Notes under the pieces: model-generated | What the model saw: the letters and a program-made list of their open reading frames with translations, nothing else | The model's database searches: none | What the model was told of the DNA's origin: nothing | Assembly: GCA_949372635.1 (NCBI GenBank) | Contig: CASIAB010000010.1 | Span: 144,870 to 208,869, forward strand | Origin: an uncultured Pseudomonadales bacterium | GTDB lineage: Bacteria; Pseudomonadota; Gammaproteobacteria; Pseudomonadales; Pseudohongiellaceae | Length of the DNA stretch: 64,000 nt | Direction: 5' to 3' | Program-made: the position numbers and the translations under genes | In this document: positions 43,845 through 53,165 of the stretch, one piece after another | Position numbering within the stretch: position 1 is the stretch's first letter | Layout: the number at the start of each line of letters is the position of its first letter

Positions 43845-44720
43845 TCAACTAATTTTGTATTCTTCACCTTCAATAAGAATTTGTTTTTTACGCCAAATTC
43901 TATCGATAAATTTTTGAAATTTATTTCTAAATTCAGCTGAATCATTATCAATACTTCGAATCGATTTAGGTATTTCGTAACATTTAACTATGATTTTTGC
44001 ATCATTCATTTCTCCGCATGCAAAATCCCAGGCAGATCTTTTTGACGTCTTATAAATAATTGTAAAGTCAATTAATTCTTCTACCATAGGCATTCCAGAC
44101 AAAGCTGTCGCTAAAGCTCCAATCTTAGGTTTTAAAAGATTATCGAAAGGAGATGATTGCAAACCCCTTTTTTCAACTGTAAATCTTGTTCCCTCAGCGA
44201 AACTAAAAGCAGTTGTAGGGTATCTTGTAAATTTTTTAGCAGCGATCTTAGCGCTCTCAAAATCATGCTTCCTTAAGTCTGGATTATCCTGAATTTCATC
44301 CGGTGAATGCCTGTTTAGAAACGGCATATCAATAGTTTTGTGAATTAAATAAATTACAGGAATCCAACGCAATTCTTTTTTTATAAAAAATTTTAGTAAA
44401 GGAATTTTATAATTACTTGCGAATAGCAGGACAAATATGTCAGCCCAAGAGCTATGATTGCTCATCCCTAGATACCATTTTTTCGTTGAAATGTTTTCAG
44501 GGTATTCAATTTGCCATTTGGTGCGATGGATAAATCCTAGAGTTACTTTAAGAAACCATACTAATGCATTACCTATCTCATTAGAGGTTGCGGTAGTGAT
44601 TTTTCGAATAGCTTCTATTGGAATAATTCTGGGAATACTAATAATACATAGGAGCAATACTCCTAAAGACAAGATGAATATGATATATATAATAGAAACA
44701 GTCCCAATTATATTTTTCAC
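43845..44720 (-). CDS. PlsC-type 1-acylglycerol-3-phosphate acyltransferase-like protein (YihG-like)
   Basis: 291 residues with an N-terminal hydrophobic segment (about 5-29). The HX4D acyltransferase motif is NHSSWAD near residue 92. The FAEGTRF phosphate-binding block is near 174. The extended spacing and FLNRHSP / RFTVEKRGLQ segments resemble the YihG/LCLAT subgroup, not PlsC proper. It would acylate lysophospholipid or a related acceptor at the inner membrane. Codon use is strikingly AT-rich (many AAA, ATT, TTT) compared with the first 24 kb, suggesting acquired DNA or relaxed composition. It converges on the ceramidase-like gene. Confidence 0.82.
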   Translation of the reverse strand: MKNIIGTVSIIYIIFILSLGVLLLCIISIPRIIPIEAIRKITTATSNEIGNALVWFLKVTLGFIHRTKWQIEYPENISTKKWYLGMSNHSSWADIFVLLFASNYKIPLLKFFIKKELRWIPVIYLIHKTIDMPFLNRHSPDEIQDNPDLRKHDFESAKIAAKKFTRYPTTAFSFAEGTRFTVEKRGLQSSPFDNLLKPKIGALATALSGMPMVEELIDFTIIYKTSKRSAWDFACGEMNDAKIIVKCYEIPKSIRSIDNDSAEFRNKFQKFIDRIWRKKQILIEGEEYKIS

Positions 44721-45107
44721 AGCTTCTTTTCTACTCTGATAATTTGGTTAACTATAATAGAGATAAGGAGATCCTGCGTCAAAATATTAAACTTGGACTG
44801 GGCTGCCTTTTCGTTCAAAACAATTCGATAGACTTACATTTTAACGCCATTTGGTTTCTAGAAAAGGCTGGAGATTCAAGCTATTTTAAACTCTCTAAGG
44901 CCTTATTTTCTGCAATAAATTTCTAATTTTACCTTGCAGGAAGTATTATTCAGTGACAGAAAACAATTTAATGGTTAGGAATAATGCCACCTAAATCATA
45001 TAAATGGATTATTTTTAGTTCAAAAAATTTATTAGCTTAAAATTTGTTATCTTCACTATATTGTCTCAGCAATCTTTTGGGCAATCCATTTTTCAGACCA
45101 TGATATG
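44721..45107. other. 387-bp AT-rich stretch, no supported gene
   Basis: A 60-codon frame at 44744-44926 exists but has no ribosome-binding site, domain or family pattern and I do not call it. The remainder is AT-rich and closed in all frames. It presumably includes the promoter of the minus-strand acyltransferase gene. Confidence 0.4.
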
Positions 45108-45228
45108 ACGGCATCGGACCCTGCAGGCATTGTGGCAACGATGGACAGGCTACAATCTAGCACTTCAAGTGCACAAGTTTAACAAATACCTACCAAGTTT
45201 TAAGTCTGACTATGGCGGTTGCGAATGA
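45108..45228 (+). pseudogene. 3' remnant of a secreted-protein gene
   Basis: An open frame without an ATG reads LWQRWTGYNLALQVHKFN and ends in FKSDYGGCE followed by TGA. The last residues recall the end of the Sel1 protein at 39226 (FESDYQDCE); the match is short. Its stop overlaps the ATG of the stub at 45225, the same junction seen after other genes of the region. It is best read as the tail of a lost gene. Confidence 0.4.
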
Positions 45229-45284
45229 AGAAATCGTTAGCAATAATAACTCCGCTTCGTTCTTTAAGCCTAAATCCGCCCTGA
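45225..45284 (+). pseudogene. Truncated signal-peptide ORF (copy B)
   Basis: ATG 45225 overlaps the preceding TGA (ATGA). It encodes MKKSLAIITPLRSLSLNPP then stops. The start matches the other stubs and intact MKKLLITIILLC at 47694. Confidence 0.5.
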
Positions 45285-45455
45285 CAGCCATGACAGTCTA
45301 ATGCATATCTTCTTGCTCTTCAGTCCTAGAGAGCTGTATACGCACTGCTTCCTAGTAACCTCCACCCTACACAGCTCCAAGAGGCACATCCCGATAAGTC
45401 AAAGTGGTTCCATTGCACCTCTATATATACTATTCTGATCGTCCGCTTAGTTAAT
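45285..45455 (+). repeat. Dispersed spacer/box repeat, copy B
   Basis: One of the most complete copies. The spacer is CAGTCTAATGCATATCTTCT..., then CCACCCTACACAGCTCC, then the core CATCCCGATAAGTCAAAGTG, GTTCCATTGCACC and ATATATACTATTCTG. It ends with CGCTTAGTTAATA. TACTATT at 45428-45434 lies 34 nt before the inferred start of the next gene. Confidence 0.7.
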
Positions 45456-45468
45456 ATTAAGAGTTACT

Positions 45469-46149
45469 ATCAAAGCAAACACTCACGCAGCATTATTCGT
45501 ACTACTTATCTCGCTAGCAGGGGCGTCCTATGCTCAGGCACCGCAGATTAAGCGTGATGCTCTTACCGCTTTGTATTTTCTAACACTGGCAGCACAAACA
45601 GATAATTTTGATGCAAGACAAAAACTGCAACTGAATTTAGGCTGGATAGAAAATAAGGTAAGTGCTCAGAATGACACAATACAAAGATGCACCAGCTTTG
45701 GACTTAAGGAAGAAACAGAAGGTCATGCCAACTGCGTTATCGAACTGCAGATAATGGAGGATGCGTTGGCCCAAGCAAGGCGCTTGTCAGGAGAAGCTCA
45801 TCATGAAATTAATCTAAGTTTAGATGAAATAGAAGATACTCGCGAAGAGGCTGCTGCAATAAGCGCACTACAACGACCAGCAACAGTAGCGAGAAAAAAT
45901 GCAGCAAGGCGGTATCAGGAACAGCAACAAAGAGAGCGCGAAGCTGAAGTACGACAACGCGCATTCGGAAGAGCGTTATTGGGTATAAGCCCAAGATTAC
46001 TAAATTCTAGAACCCCATCGAACTATGGCGGTATGTTTAAAACCTGTAATTACAATGTAATAGGACAGATAGTTCCTTATGCAATATCTAGCGCTCAAAT
46101 TTGTCCTGCTACGAGAAGCTTCGACGGTACAATAGGCATATTGCAATGA
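45469..46149 (+). CDS. Secreted coiled-coil protein with altered start codon (ATC)
   Basis: The frame open from before 45469 encodes a signal peptide (KANTHAALFVLLISLAGASYA, cleavage before QAPQ) and a mature protein of about 200 residues. An alignable RCTSFGLKEETEGHANCV motif is followed by a helical, Glu/Arg-rich coiled coil (about residues 90-165) and a C-terminal CNYNVIGQIVPY and ICPATRSF. These cysteine motifs recall a small family of secreted bacterial proteins of unknown function. No ATG, GTG or TTG precedes the signal peptide. At the expected position stands ATC (45469), aligned with the ATG of the gene at 59818. The start is therefore mutated or misread. The stop overlaps stub C (ATGA). 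Confidence 0.6.
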   Translation: MKANTHAALFVLLISLAGASYAQAPQIKRDALTALYFLTLAAQTDNFDARQKLQLNLGWIENKVSAQNDTIQRCTSFGLKEETEGHANCVIELQIMEDALAQARRLSGEAHHEINLSLDEIEDTREEAAAISALQRPATVARKNAARRYQEQQQREREAEVRQRAFGRALLGISPRLLNSRTPSNYGGMFKTCNYNVIGQIVPYAISSAQICPATRSFDGTIGILQ

Positions 46150-46196
46150 ACAAACTACTGGTAACAATAGCCTCACTCTGCTTTTTCATACCTTAA
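46146..46196 (+). pseudogene. Truncated signal-peptide ORF (copy C)
   Basis: ATG 46146 overlaps the preceding TGA. It encodes MNKLLVTIASLCFFIP, then TAA. It shares the KLLxTIxxLCF pattern with stubs A and B and the intact gene at 47694. Confidence 0.55.
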
Positions 46197-46923
46197 TCAG
46201 CCCTCACAATTGTTACAATCCAATGCCTACCCTCTGATTCTTCAACCCAGATAGCCGTCTAAGCCCACTCATATGTTAACTGAGATTTCCGGCTCTGAGA
46301 TTCTATTAATTTCTTTAATTAGTGTAAAATTGCACTAATATAGAGCAAGCTAGAGTTGTTTTGAGTTAGCATTTACTAAGCTAATTCTCAAAAACCCAAT
46401 ACAAGATCCAAACTCAGGCAGAGTAATCGCAGGCTCAAGAACACGCACCAGTATTAATCAGGCTACATAAACGTTACAGCTCATTGCCTGTATTCTTTAG
46501 CAACACGCCAGCCCTAGCACCTCTATGTGCTGCACCCTTTCTAGTAACCGCCCAGTAAGAACCCCATTCTAAAAGGCGCACCCCGATGAATTAGAATGTT
46601 CCATCGCACCCCTATTTTTGATTTATCGAGCGAAATGACAGCGGTAGCTCAGCAGTATTTAGCATCAGCATTAATATCTAACCGAGGCTGTTATTGAAAA
46701 ATTTAAAGTACTCGAGGCCAGTTACGCCGGACCCTGTTCACTAACCGGCAGTGAAAGATTGTCCGACCTGCGCTTAGCAAAGATTAATGAGCCCGCATCG
46801 ATGGTTTGTAATCGATTTGAAATGACCCATTTAGCGTATTGATACGTATACATAGGAGAAGTGTTTTTTAGTGCTCGCTTCTCAAGACTTTAAGCACTTA
46901 AATTCTAGTAATGAGGATGATTG
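46197..46923. other. 727-bp accessory intergenic region with repeat copy C and a palindrome
   Basis: It begins with a spacer (CCAATGCCTACCCTCTGATT at 46221) that matches copy A. A palindrome ATTAGTG-(8)-CACTAAT lies at 46318-46339. A second spacer with CTAGTAACCGCCCAGTAAGA leads to the core GCGCACCCCGATGAATTAGA, ATGTTCCATCGCACCCCTAT (46576-46615). The last 250 nt contain a start-less frame (EASYAGPCSLTGSERLSDL) that may be a gene fragment; I do not call it. Confidence 0.45.
46540..46622 (+). repeat. Dispersed spacer/box repeat, copy C
   Basis: Core CACCCCGATGAATTAGAATG followed by TTCCATCGCACCCCTATTTT. The TACTATT segment is replaced by TTTTTGAT. No intact gene follows directly. Confidence 0.6.
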
Positions 46924-47367
46924 ATGAAATTTCTAAACACGATACTTGCCGGTTCTTTAGTAATACTTTCTGGTGCGGCCCTTGCGGAAAGCCACGAAGT
47001 GCAAATGCTCAACACGGGCTCAGATGGCGTGATGGTCTTTGAACCAGCAGTTTTAAGTATAAATCCTGGAGATTCTGTGACGTTCAAAGCAACAAATCCT
47101 GGTCATAATTCAGAGTCTATGGAGGGAATGATGCCAGAAGGTGCGGAAGGTTGGCAGGGAGGCATGGGGCAGGACGTTACCGTTACTTTTGATCAGGACG
47201 GTGTATACGTTTACCAATGCACTCCCCACCTTATGATGGCTATGGTAGGGGTTATTAAGGTCGGTTCTGGATCGAATCTAGAAGCTATAAAAGCTGTCGC
47301 GATAGACAAGAAAGCAGCTTTTATGATGGCTCAGGATCGTTTAGACGGTTACTTAAACCAGTTATAA
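46924..47367 (+). CDS. Pseudoazurin (type 1 copper protein)
   Basis: 147 residues from ATG 46924, preceded by GAGGATG (a TTG one codon upstream is less likely). The signal peptide ends ALA-ESHEVQML at residue 21. The cupredoxin fold carries all four type-1 copper ligands: His61 (NPGHNSES), Cys99, His102 (YQCTPHLMMAM) and Met107. The C-terminal helical tail is characteristic of pseudoazurin. It shuttles electrons in the periplasm, often to copper nitrite or nitrous oxide reductase; neither is in this window, so its partner is unknown. A hairpin follows the gene. Confidence 0.9.
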   Translation: MKFLNTILAGSLVILSGAALAESHEVQMLNTGSDGVMVFEPAVLSINPGDSVTFKATNPGHNSESMEGMMPEGAEGWQGGMGQDVTVTFDQDGVYVYQCTPHLMMAMVGVIKVGSGSNLEAIKAVAIDKKAAFMMAQDRLDGYLNQL

Positions 47368-47395
47368 ATATGTATTATATTGCGATCTGGAGGGT

Positions 47396-47427
47396 AGTTG
47401 GTTCAGCTGCCCTTTAGTGAGCCAACT
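47396..47427 (+). terminator. Possible terminator hairpin after pseudoazurin
   Basis: A 10-bp stem AGTTGGTTCA/TGAGCCAACT (one G-U pair) with a 12-nt loop, 28 nt after the stop. There is no clear T run after it, so termination would be weak or factor-dependent. Confidence 0.4.
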
Positions 47428-47693
47428 ATTAAATTACATTGTGGCAACTAGAATTACTAAATAGTTCCAATAGGCTATTGTTATACAAAGGCATTAAATT
47501 CAAGAAGTTTGGTGGCAGCAGACATGCCACAGAAGTAAGTAACCGCCCTACTTTTGCGCTAAGAGTGAATGACATCGGACGATAAGCCCTGTGTTTATAG
47601 CGGTGGGCCGACTAGAGCGCCAGCCATGGATATGAAGCGCCTTGCAATCGTGTAATGCGTATTTTCGTCGAGAACCTGTGAAAAGGCTTAGTC
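47428..47693. other. 266-bp leader of the secreted protein at 47694
   Basis: No gene seen. Short pieces (AGTAACCGCCCTACTTTTGC at 47537) recall the spacer part of the repeat in copy C, but the ATGG-TTCCATTGC core is absent. Confidence 0.3.
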
Positions 47694-48065
47694 ATGAAAA
47701 AATTGCTAATAACAATAATTTTACTCTGCTCCACCGCTGGCGCTAATGCGGATATTTATTACTGTAAAGACACTATGGGAGTTTCTTTAAATAGGTTTGA
47801 CTTTGAGGCTTTGAATGAGGATAGCCATAATTTTATCTCACATAACTGGCTAATTGATACTGACAAAGGTTGGCGGCGGACAGATAACCCTCACTATGAA
47901 GGGGTATGCGAAGTGGATAAAGGCTATACAGTTTGTAATGTGCGTAATATAACTTTTGGAGAAGCAACTTTTGCCATCCATCCCGATGGCTCAAATTTTA
48001 CTCTCGTATATCTCGATTACGGCTTGGATGTATTAGCATTTGTCGGAACCTGTACACGGGCTTAG
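47694..48065 (+). CDS. Small secreted cysteine-containing protein, unknown function
   Basis: 123 residues. The signal peptide MKKLLITIILLCSTAGANA is cleaved before DIYYC. The mature 104 residues contain four cysteines (YYCKD, GVCEVD, TVCNVR, GTCTRA), likely two disulfides, and are rich in aromatic residues. No family is recognised. It matters here because its signal peptide is the intact counterpart of the truncated stubs at 38268, 45225 and 46146. Confidence 0.65.
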   Translation: MKKLLITIILLCSTAGANADIYYCKDTMGVSLNRFDFEALNEDSHNFISHNWLIDTDKGWRRTDNPHYEGVCEVDKGYTVCNVRNITFGEATFAIHPDGSNFTLVYLDYGLDVLAFVGTCTRA

Positions 48066-48294
48066 TAATAAATAAACAGTTACATCAAATACGTTACCTT
48101 GCTGTCTCAGGCAATATTGCATTATACGAGGGAGACAGTCCCATCTTGTCAGTGGCGAAGACTATCAATACATGGTTGGGGCGGCATCTAATAGATAGCT
48201 AATGCCTGAGCAGTTTTTCGAGATTCTCTTTATATATCAAAAGCAATAGATAACAGCCATTCCCTCTCATCCGTTGCGCGTTAAAATGGCAGGC

Positions 48295-48331
48295 AAAAAA
48301 AGAGCTAACTCTTAAGAATTAGCTCTTTTTC
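48295..48331. terminator. Bidirectional intrinsic terminator
   Basis: AAAAAGAGCTAA and TTAGCTCTTTTT form a 12-bp stem around a 10-nt loop (CTCTTAAGAA), with A and T runs at the outer ends. It can terminate the plus-strand gene at 47694 and the minus-strand TonB receptor gene, whose stop is about 68 nt away. Confidence 0.85.
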
Positions 48332-48398
48332 GTTGATACTTTTGAAGCAGAACTTCTGCAAACATCCCTGCGAGCCGAAACTCGCAACGACTGGTTGT

Positions 48399-51306
48399 TT
48401 AGAAGTTAAAGCGGGCACTCAGACGCATGCCTCGTGGACGCTGATATGCAGACGTAAACCCATAATCAGGATCCGCGTTACCACTGTCGGTTTCGGCGAT
48501 TTCATTCACACGAATAGGCTGATCACGATCAAGTATGTTGAATATATCCAAAGTCAACAATACGTCTGTACTAGCAATTTCTAAATTATATTGTGCACTC
48601 AGGTCAATGTTGTACATCCTTGGAGTCTCTCCCAGTGAACCACGCTCAACAGCGTTACCCGCACAGAAGTGCGATGCAGCGCCGTATTCTTTAGCGAAGT
48701 CATCAGTTGGGTGGACACCGAAACAGCTTATTGGGCGCCCAGATTGCGCAATAAGGTTAGCACCGAGACGCAGACCGTTATTGAACTCATAGCTGCCATA
48801 AGCCTTCAGAGTGTGAGCTCGACTGTTCGGTAACTCACCTTTGGAAAAGTCAGTCAATCCAGGCTGATCGAAGTTTGTAGTTATACCAGCATCATCCTGC
48901 CCATTGTCTGACTTAACATAACCTTCGTGGTTACCCGTGCTTTCTGACCATGTGTATGACAAATCAGCGGACCAATTATTCTCTAGAGGACGACCAATTG
49001 TGAACTCAAGGGCCTTGTAAGTCCGAACCGGCTCTGGATAACCAAGCGCTCCAGCTGATAGGCTTACTTGCTCATCAGTCTCAGGAATGTAGACACTCAT
49101 GTCATTACCAGGATTGGTGAGTACATACTGATGGAAACCACCGAAAGTATCTTCAACTGTGCCATCTGCAGTCCAGTTTCCTGGGCCGTTGTAGTAATCG
49201 ATTACTGCAGCATCAATAGCCACATCTTCAATAGTTGCACCCAAGTCACGATAGATACCCTTTACACCAAGCTCAAGACCGGAGTCCAGAATAGTCTGAT
49301 AGCCCAGGATATATTCTTCCTGAAACATCGCCTGGATGTTGCCGTCTGTAACGGAGCGCGTATCAGGCACTGTGCCGTCACCAAATACATCAGTTTCGTA
49401 AATGCCACCAAGGTTCGTTGGCACCTCTTGAGCTCCTGTACTAACGCCATCCCAATCATAGTAATCTTGGATGTAAGTCTCGTTTCCAGCCATGCGAATA
49501 TTTGTGTTCGCAGCAATTGGCAGATAGTACTCACCGTAGTTTGCGAAGAATTTGGATCGGCCTTCACCTGTTGGGTCATATACAGCAGCAAGGCGCGGTG
49601 CCCACTGGTCTTTAACTTCAACAAACACTCCACCATCTGCATTCATATTTTCGAAGGACTCATTGCGAAGACCAATCTCAAGAGTCAATCGGTCAGATAC
49701 TTCCCACACGTCTTGAATGTAGTAGGCATCTGATTTGGTTGAAAAAGAACCCCCAACACTGTAGGTGCGAAGTCGAACATTTGCTCCAGATGGGCACTCA
49801 GTTGGAGTACATTCATTGTAAGCATTTGAAGGATCGCGCAACCAGTAAGCTCCGCCAGAATTTACTGTAGCTTCATCTGAAGAGTTATCTTCATTGTCGA
49901 TACCAAAAGAAAGTTCATGGCCAGCAAAGCCTGTCCACTGAATGTCTGCGCGGGTCATTTCACGCATATCCAATCCCTCAGAAACAGTGAAGTTTGACCA
50001 ATCCCCAAGCGCGTTAAAGCCACCGTCATATTCATATACAACAGGAATGCTTGCGCTTGCTGGTGCAGTAGTGCGATTTGCTTCGTTTTCCCCGTAGGAA
50101 AATGAAACCTGCAAATCGTTACCAAAGTTACCGGTATAAGAAGCTATCCAGTTATCACCACCCTTGTCATAAACCGTATTCCCGACAAAATCACCGCGAG
50201 TAAAAGTACTGGCATCGAAATTATTAACCCCCTCTATACCTTGCCGAGAATCAGAGAACGCTGTGTATTCGACATGATGATTTGGAGTAATATACCCATC
50301 GAGCTTAACGCCCCAGAAACCTTCATCTACGTTATAGTCATAGTCACGACCTGACTGGATTCCCGCATAACGCTGTTCTTGAGAATCGTCGCTGTACAAA
50401 GCGTAGAAAAACAAACGGTCTTTGATGATAGGACCGGATGCGTATACGTCATAAGTTGTACTTGTATCTTCATCAACCCTATTTGCAGCGCTATATGTAT
50501 CGGGAGAAGTTCTTAACCTATTATCGTTGTAGTAGGTATTAAGACCGAAATCCCAATCATTTGAACCACTCTTCGCAGTAGCGTTCATTACTCCACCCAG
50601 TGAACGACCATACTTGGCAGCATAACCACCAGTCTTTATTTGAAGAGTGTCATAGAATTCAAATGGAACTTCGGAGAAACCAACGCCAGTTCGAAAATTA
50701 GTAGTATTCAGCCCGTTGATGAAAGACGTATTTTCAGCAACTGATGCTCCACCGAAAGAAGCCAGATTTCCAAAACGGTTATCACCCAAGACTTGCTCCC
50801 GGGGCAAGAAGAGCAACCGAAGTCAGGTCTCTTTTAATGGGCATTTCGAGCAAAAGGTCAGAACTAATTATAAGGCCGGATTCAGCAATGCTTGTGTCTA
50901 CAGCTGCCCGTCGAGATCCAGTAGTAACAATCTCATTGATTACAGTAGTTGTAGTTGCTAAGTTCACAGTAGTCGCGCTACCTAATGAAACTTCAATCTC
51001 CAGAGTATCAACAACAGCCCCATTCTGAAGGACTCGAACTTGATAAGCACCTGGAGCTAAGCCGTCAATTCGGAATTCGCCGTCATTACCAGTCGCTTCG
51101 CTGCGAGCAGTGCCCCTGGAAGTATCAATGACTTCAACAACAGTACCGTTGCTTGCTCCTTGAACAGTTCCACGGACTGCACCGTTAGTTGATTGCGCAA
51201 AAACAGGATTACTAACTGTAAGGACTAAGGCGCAAATTGCGGCACTCAGGCACTTTCTCGCGATAGGATTTGTAGCTTTCTGAAATGGAATGGATTGCTT
51301 GAGCAT
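48399..51306 (-). CDS. Oar-like TonB-dependent receptor, one frameshift near 50790
   Basis: Two frames join into one outer-membrane receptor of about 968 residues. ATG 51306 is chosen because AAGGAG lies 8 nt upstream; it opens a signal peptide ending NPVFA-QSTNG. A carboxypeptidase-regulatory-like domain follows (GAVRGTVQGASNGTVVEVID, FRIDGLAPGAYQVRVLQNG). The plug domain starts at EIVTTGSRRAA. One extra G in a G run (about 50785-50795) separates LLAPGASLG from GDNRFGNLASFGGASVAENT. The barrel ends in the expected aromatic RLSARFNF. Such receptors import siderophores, oligosaccharides or peptides; the substrate is unknown. No TonB or ExbB gene is near. Confidence 0.85.
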
Positions 51307-52075
51307 CCGGTAGGTCTCCTTAATAGTGTATATATTGAGTTTTGGTGCTTTGGGGTCAGTTTTTTCAAATTCAAAACCCGACAGCTGGGTCAAAGATTAC
51401 ATCTAAGCAGGTATCATGAACTGGGCTATGATCTAAATACTGCTCATCGTTTTTAGGCCTTAATTCCCGCCGAAAATATCTTTCTGATGGAAGATCCATG
51501 GGATATCTGCGTAGGCTGGAAAAGGAACATCTGACATGTGGCGCGCATCATAGGGGTATAGTTATGCCTTGTCAAAGAATTCTTGCTAATTAAATACCTT
51601 AGAAACTCTACTAAAAACAGGTATTTAAAAAAATTTACTCAATTTTTGTGTCAACGAGTCTGGATGATTTGGAATAAGTGCTTGCTCCCGGCTAAGCATT
51701 GCCCCTTCAGACAGCTCAAATTCGATTTTCTAGGCATGCAGTCAAAGGTTTTTTATCTTCGAAAGTGCACTATTGCTGCCCCTAACGGTGTTTTCATCCC
51801 TCCTCCCCATTTTTAGCGGAAACTAGTTCGTCAGGCCACTTCACCAAAACCATTACATCTGCAAGCCTCAGCAGCCCTACATAACCCTCTGCGCCCCTAG
51901 AGGAACTTCTAAGCGCATATTTAGCCATTACGGTCGCTAACAATAGTTGCTAAAGCTAGAATAGAAGAGCAGGATTGATAAATCACCTCGTCATTGCCAA
52001 ACCCTTCCTATATCTCTTTTGTGCAGTCGTTTCAGACCTTCTTACAATCCTATTCTGCCCTAATGTTGCAAAAAT
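51307..52075. other. 769-bp intergenic region
   Basis: It contains the promoter side of the TonB receptor and no supported gene. A 77-codon frame at 51583-51816 lacks any recognisable pattern. Around 51870-51920 a stretch (CAGCAGCCCTACATAACCCT, then CTGCGCCCCTAGAGGAACTT) resembles the pyrimidine-rich spacer of the repeat family without its core. Confidence 0.4.
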
Positions 52076-52705
52076 TCACGGCTGTTTGATTTCCATATAC
52101 GCCTCGACACTTATCAGGCGTAGCTCAAAAGGGCCATCTGTTTTATCGTACTGGTATAAACCGAATTCAGTAATCTGGCTAGTATCGAGTTCGAATCCAT
52201 CAAGCTTGAATCCCCGAAACTGAGGGAAAAAATTCGTGAATGGAATATCGATTACGCTCGTTTCGTTAGCGAGAGTGTCGAAATCAGCCCAATAATTAAC
52301 TTGCCGTCCACGCCATCGAGCATTCGTTTGCAACTGCCAAGTGTAACGGCGTCCGTCAGCCTTAACCTTGACTCTTATTCCAGCATAAGCGGACAAGTCA
52401 AGCTTTAAAGGCTGTGTACGAATAGAGCTGAAACCACCGCCATCCGTGTTGGTATCGCCAGAAAAAATCAGCTGTCCCGAAGCGATTTCAAATCCACCTA
52501 CGCTTCTTCCTCCCATGACGTTATCATTTTGCACGTACCAGTCAAGGCCATCACCGTCGGGGTTGAAACTAGTAAGAGATAAGGTGTCCAATTCGTTAGA
52601 CTCCGAGGCGTTGACAGGTAGGCTTGGCAGGGCAAGTAGAATTATGCCGAGAGAAAGCATTGATGAGTACGAGACATATAATTTCTTAGTTGCCATGGCA
52701 TTCAA
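52076..52705 (-). CDS. CIA30/NDUFAF1-domain secreted protein
   Basis: 209 residues with an N-terminal signal or anchor (about 8-33, ending VNAS-ESN). The CIA30 domain (PF08547) is clear: WYVQNDNVMGGRSVGGF, GGGFSSIRTQPLKLDLSAYAG (split), VKADGRRYTWQLQTN, IPFTNFFPQFRG and the C-terminal GLYQYDKTDGPFELRL. The eukaryotic homologue helps assemble respiratory complex I. Bacterial members are mostly uncharacterised, with a galactose-binding-like fold. The signal sequence places it outside the cytoplasm, which does not fit complex I assembly. Confidence 0.82.
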   Translation of the reverse strand: MNAMATKKLYVSYSSMLSLGIILLALPSLPVNASESNELDTLSLTSFNPDGDGLDWYVQNDNVMGGRSVGGFEIASGQLIFSGDTNTDGGGFSSIRTQPLKLDLSAYAGIRVKVKADGRRYTWQLQTNARWRGRQVNYWADFDTLANETSVIDIPFTNFFPQFRGFKLDGFELDTSQITEFGLYQYDKTDGPFELRLISVEAYMEIKQP

Positions 52706-52829
52706 AACGTCTATATTTAACTATTAGATCAAAACCGATTCTTATAAAATAAAGTTCCCCACTCTGTTAGAAAAGAGTTCCGGGTATCTGTACGACCCTC
52801 AGCAGACGAGTGACTTGAATCCAATGTAA

Positions 52830-52918
52830 TGCCCATCCAGTGCCCCACCCTAGGAGTACACCCCGATAAGTCAGAATGGTGCCATTGCGCCGATATTCAT
52901 ACTATTGTTGAAGAATGA
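52830..52918 (+). repeat. Dispersed spacer/box repeat, copy D
   Basis: CCCACCCTAGGAGTACACCC then CGATAAGTCAGAATGGTGCC, ATTGCGCC and TTCATACTATTGTTGAAG. It is nearly identical to consensus. TACTATT (52900-52906) lies 31 nt before the position where a start codon is expected (52938), which here reads TCT. Confidence 0.7.
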
Positions 52919-52937
52919 ATAGGCATCCTTGAGAGTT

Positions 52938-53000
52938 TCTAAGAACAAGTCGCGCATAACAATAATTATGCTTCCTTTATTTAGAGACTTGAAGCAATGA
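52938..53000 (+). pseudogene. Start-less signal-peptide remnant after box D
   Basis: In frame with the expected start, KNKSRITIIMLPLFRDLKQ is encoded and ends in TGA. It recalls stub B (MKKSLAIITPL). No start codon is present, so it is probably non-functional. Confidence 0.35.
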
Positions 53001-53165
53001 CTCTAGGACGAATTCTTAATGCAACAGACAAGTTAAAAGTTATAGGCTCAATGATATTTTTTGGTACACAGATGGGGCAATCTCAGAAAATAGTCTCACG
53101 CCTCAAATTGTAGCGAGAACCATGTCTCTGAATCAGGGGACTCTCATCACTGGATAAACCAATAT

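Noticed and set aside
44744..44926. 60-codon ORF after the acyltransferase promoter
   Set aside because: AT-rich chance frame without start context or family resemblance.
51583..51816. 77-codon ORF upstream of the TonB receptor
   Set aside because: Composition and lack of a ribosome-binding site suggest a chance frame.
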